Source of the DNA: Cerioporus squamosus
Taxonomy: Eukaryota; Basidiomycota; Agaricomycetes; Polyporales; Polyporaceae
Direction of reading: 5' to 3'
Assembly (NCBI GenBank): GCA_022592435.1
Contig: JABYQS010000003.1
Location: forward strand, 434,001 to 498,000
DNA length: 64,000 nucleotides
Within the stretch, counting starts at the first letter, position 1. Each line of letters opens with the position of its first letter. Shown here one piece after another: positions 62,076 to 64,000 of this stretch. Both the position numbers and the translations under genes were made by a program. The notes under the pieces are model-generated. The model searched no databases and was not told the DNA's origin. It was given only the letters and a program-made list of their open reading frames with translations.

Positions 62076-62891
62076 ATGAGCAGATATCTCGACCCCGCCG
62101 AGTCCTCGAAGCCGTACAAGGACCCCACGCCGCTCCCTGCGGACGTCCCCAAGGTCAAGGAGCTCGGCGTGACGAGCGCGCCGTTGAAGAGCGCGGCGTT
62201 CTTCCTGGGGGCGTACTGCAAAGATTACAATGGTGAGTGGTCGCTCTGATATGTGTGTATGTCCTCGGAAAGCCGGACTGTACTATACATATACTGGGTC
62301 CTGCCTGTCCGGTTTCCAACTTGCTCGGGACCGTACGCTCATGTCCTTCTTCCCGTGATGCACAGAGGACTTCATGCTTTGCAAGTCAGAGAACCGGGAT
62401 CCCGTACACTGTCTGAAGGAGGGCCGGCGAGTGACGCGCTGTGCGCAGGATCTGTGCGTGGTTTCTGAAATTACTTGCCCTGCACTTTGACAGAATGAGT
62501 CTGCGTTTCGTCCCTCCAACTCAACAGGATCACCAAGCTGCGGGAGAACTGTCTGGCAGAATTCGAGAAGCACTGGAACTGTTTGGAGAACAACAACCAG
62601 GCAAGTATCATGCTGCACATTTATCCGGCCTTTGACTGATGGGCAGGTCATCTGCGCGCCGTCTCATGCGAACAGGAGTACTATCACTGCCGGAAGGACG
62701 AGCGGGTACTCAACAAGTGCGTGTTCGAGAAGCTGGTGAGTACCAGAGCATTGTCCCGGGTCTGCTCGTGCACCATGTATTGAGAGAACTTCATCCGTTA
62801 GGGTCTCGTCAAGACCATTCCCGGCACGCCAGAGGGCAAGACCCCCATCCACGAGGTCAAGAACCCTGTCTTCACTGGTGTCCAGCGGTAG
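62076..62891 (+). CDS. NADH dehydrogenase complex I subunit NDUFA8 (19-21 kDa, CHCH)
   Basis: Accessory subunit of mitochondrial complex I on the intermembrane-space side, stabilised by twin CX9C disulfides. Exons: 62076-62232, 62366-62453, 62528-62600, 62676-62735, 62802-62891; 155 residues. Seen: PLPADVPKVKELGVTSAPLK and AAFFLGAYC at the N-terminus, then the CHCH blocks DFMLCKSENRDPVHCLKEGR, CLAEFEKHWNCLENNNQ and YYHCRKDERVLNKCVFEKL, and a C-terminal GLVKTIPGTPEGKTPIHE. No presequence, as expected for a Mia40 substrate. Intron 3 (62601-62675) begins GCAAGT and ends AG, a GC-AG intron with an otherwise ideal donor context. It lies 972 bp from the NDUFAF3-like gene on the same strand. Confidence 0.94.
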
Positions 62892-63300
62892 ACCGTGCGC
62901 ACATATACAATTGCTGTATCGCTCTAATCTGCACGCTTTCGCTGCCCCTCGGTGTGCACTTGTTTCGCATCAAACGTAGCTTGACCTCGTAGGCCACCCA
63001 CAACTCCTGCTGCACATCTACGGGTTCCACAACCGAGACTACATATACAGCACTATGGACACAGAGACTGTCCGCATCATCCATCCGCGTGTTAGTAATT
63101 GTGCAATAGAGGGTAAGGTACAGCGAACGACATGTACGGTGCTGTCTCACACCGTGTAACAGTCCATGAAATGAGGCCTCGATCACGGAGGTGTCCTCAG
63201 CCGCCGTGAGGCTCCGATACATGGCACCGTAGGGTACTGATATCCAACCGGAGCCGGAGCGACGCTGGTCCTTCCGTGGCGAGGAGGTATTCCGGAGCGC
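62892..63300. other. Convergent intergenic region
   Basis: Between the 3' ends of NDUFA8 and Vtc1. No gene seen. Confidence 0.55.
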
Positions 63301-63905
63301 TCAAGGTGAGGAATCGGTAAACCTGAGGACGAAGTTGACAACAATGGCCACTGTGGCGAGGTCAGCAGTGTGCCGGAGTGGACAATCCAGGACCTACCAA
63401 GCAGCGCGATACATAGGATGGTCTGTGGAAGATATAAATGAGTACGCAATCCGTTTCCGAGGGAGTGGTATACTCACCGGTCCGACTCTGTCGTCATATG
63501 GGCCACGACCGCCGCGACGGATGGAAGAAGCACGCCAGTGGAATGTGTACAGCGCATAGACCATGACGGCCATAGCTAGAGGGAGGAAAGAGATGTTGAA
63601 AGTCTGCCCGGCGTGTCACACGACCAGGCGTAGATGCGAGACTCACCGACAAAGGAGAACATGGCTGCGCTAATCCTCCCCACCTGATGTCTGCCGATGA
63701 ACGGAGCGAAAATTGAGCACAAATACGCGGAACGCACCTTATCGCCGAAGTTGAGCAACCCGACCGCGAGGCCCCCGAGCACGACGGTGAAATGGAGCCA
63801 TGAGAGGAACGTCCGCTCGTTGGCAAACGCGACTTTCGGCTCGACTTTGACGGGCAGAGCGATGCGTTTCGCAGCGGTGCGCTGGAGGAGAGGCTGGGTG
63901 GACAT
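63301..63905 (-). CDS. VTC1: Vacuolar transporter chaperone Vtc1 (DUF202)
   Basis: Small membrane subunit of the VTC polyphosphate polymerase complex, which makes polyphosphate and moves it into the vacuole. Exons: 63738-63905, 63647-63683, 63478-63575, 63398-63422, 63301-63350; 125 residues, the usual length for the stand-alone subunit. A basic N-terminus ([20 protein letters not shown]) leads into helix 1 ([17 protein letters not shown]), helix 2 ([20 protein letters not shown]), then [18 protein letters not shown] and helix 3 ([16 protein letters not shown]). Exon 4 is only 25 nt and sits inside helix 3. The acceptor at CCCTCTAG (63576) was preferred over an upstream AG because only it keeps the frame into MAVMVYAL. 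No SPX or catalytic domain is present, as expected for Vtc1. Confidence 0.94.
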
Positions 63906-64000
63906 GGCGCAGAGGATGATGTGGGGTGGATAGGGCGAGAAGGCGAGCCTCCCGAGGCGGTCGAGGAATATTAGGCGGTTCGGTCTAGGTATACAATATT
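63906..64000. promoter_or_regulatory. Start of the Vtc1 upstream region
   Basis: The last 95 bp lie directly upstream of the Vtc1 start on the - strand. No element assigned. Confidence 0.35.

Overview
The window reads as nuclear DNA of a filamentous basidiomycete, most likely an Agaricomycete (perhaps a polypore). The reasons are dense genes cut by many short introns (mostly about 47-62 nt, GT...AG, often with a CTNA-type branch site), GC-rich coding sequence, and proteins of clearly fungal type (Bst1, Vtc1, Gis2, Uds1, Reb1, Swc4, Lid2/KDM5). I built 22 protein-coding gene models and one tRNA gene by joining exons in frame. In 19 models the summed exon length is a multiple of three and the frame is open throughout. 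In three (Uds1, Reb1 and an NDUFAF3-like gene) the frame breaks by single bases.

Layout. 1-7.3 kb, + strand: the 3' part of a UBE2O-type E2/E3 ubiquitin enzyme, a Glc8/inhibitor-2 PP1 regulator, and an F-box protein. 7.7-19.9 kb, - strand: Sec18/NSF, a STIMATE/YPL162C-like membrane protein, a Uds1-domain coiled-coil protein, and the GPI inositol-deacylase Bst1. 20.1-22.7 kb, + strand: an Alr/Mnr2-type CorA Mg2+ transporter that shares a 261-bp divergent upstream region with Bst1. 23.0-40.3 kb, - strand: a complete KDM5/Lid2 histone H3K4 demethylase, a 14-3-3 protein, a secreted S28 serine peptidase and an unnamed coiled-coil/disordered protein. 40.7-41.5 kb, +: Coq10. 41.5-47.7 kb: a gene-poor stretch with only the zinc-knuckle protein Gis2. 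47.7-58.1 kb, +: an Aro8-type aminotransferase, tRNA-Leu(AAG), a Reb1-like Myb factor and a large RhoGEF. 58.5-63.9 kb: Swc4, an NDUFAF3-like complex I assembly factor, a small protein with a ubiquitin-like N-terminus, NDUFA8, and Vtc1.

These are mostly housekeeping genes: ubiquitin, vesicle fusion, GPI anchors, ion and phosphate handling, chromatin, signalling and mitochondria. I see no biosynthetic cluster, intact transposon, CRISPR array or defence-like system. Two chromatin regulators (KDM5 and Swc4) and three mitochondrial respiratory genes (Coq10, NDUFAF3-like, NDUFA8) are present, but order and strand give no sign of co-regulation beyond four short divergent upstream regions. The points most worth a second look are the single-base frame breaks, very small exons (9, 22, 25 and 28 nt, plus one holding only the start codon), a GC-AG intron, a degenerate palindromic repeat near 30.3-30.6 kb, and two uncharacterised proteins.
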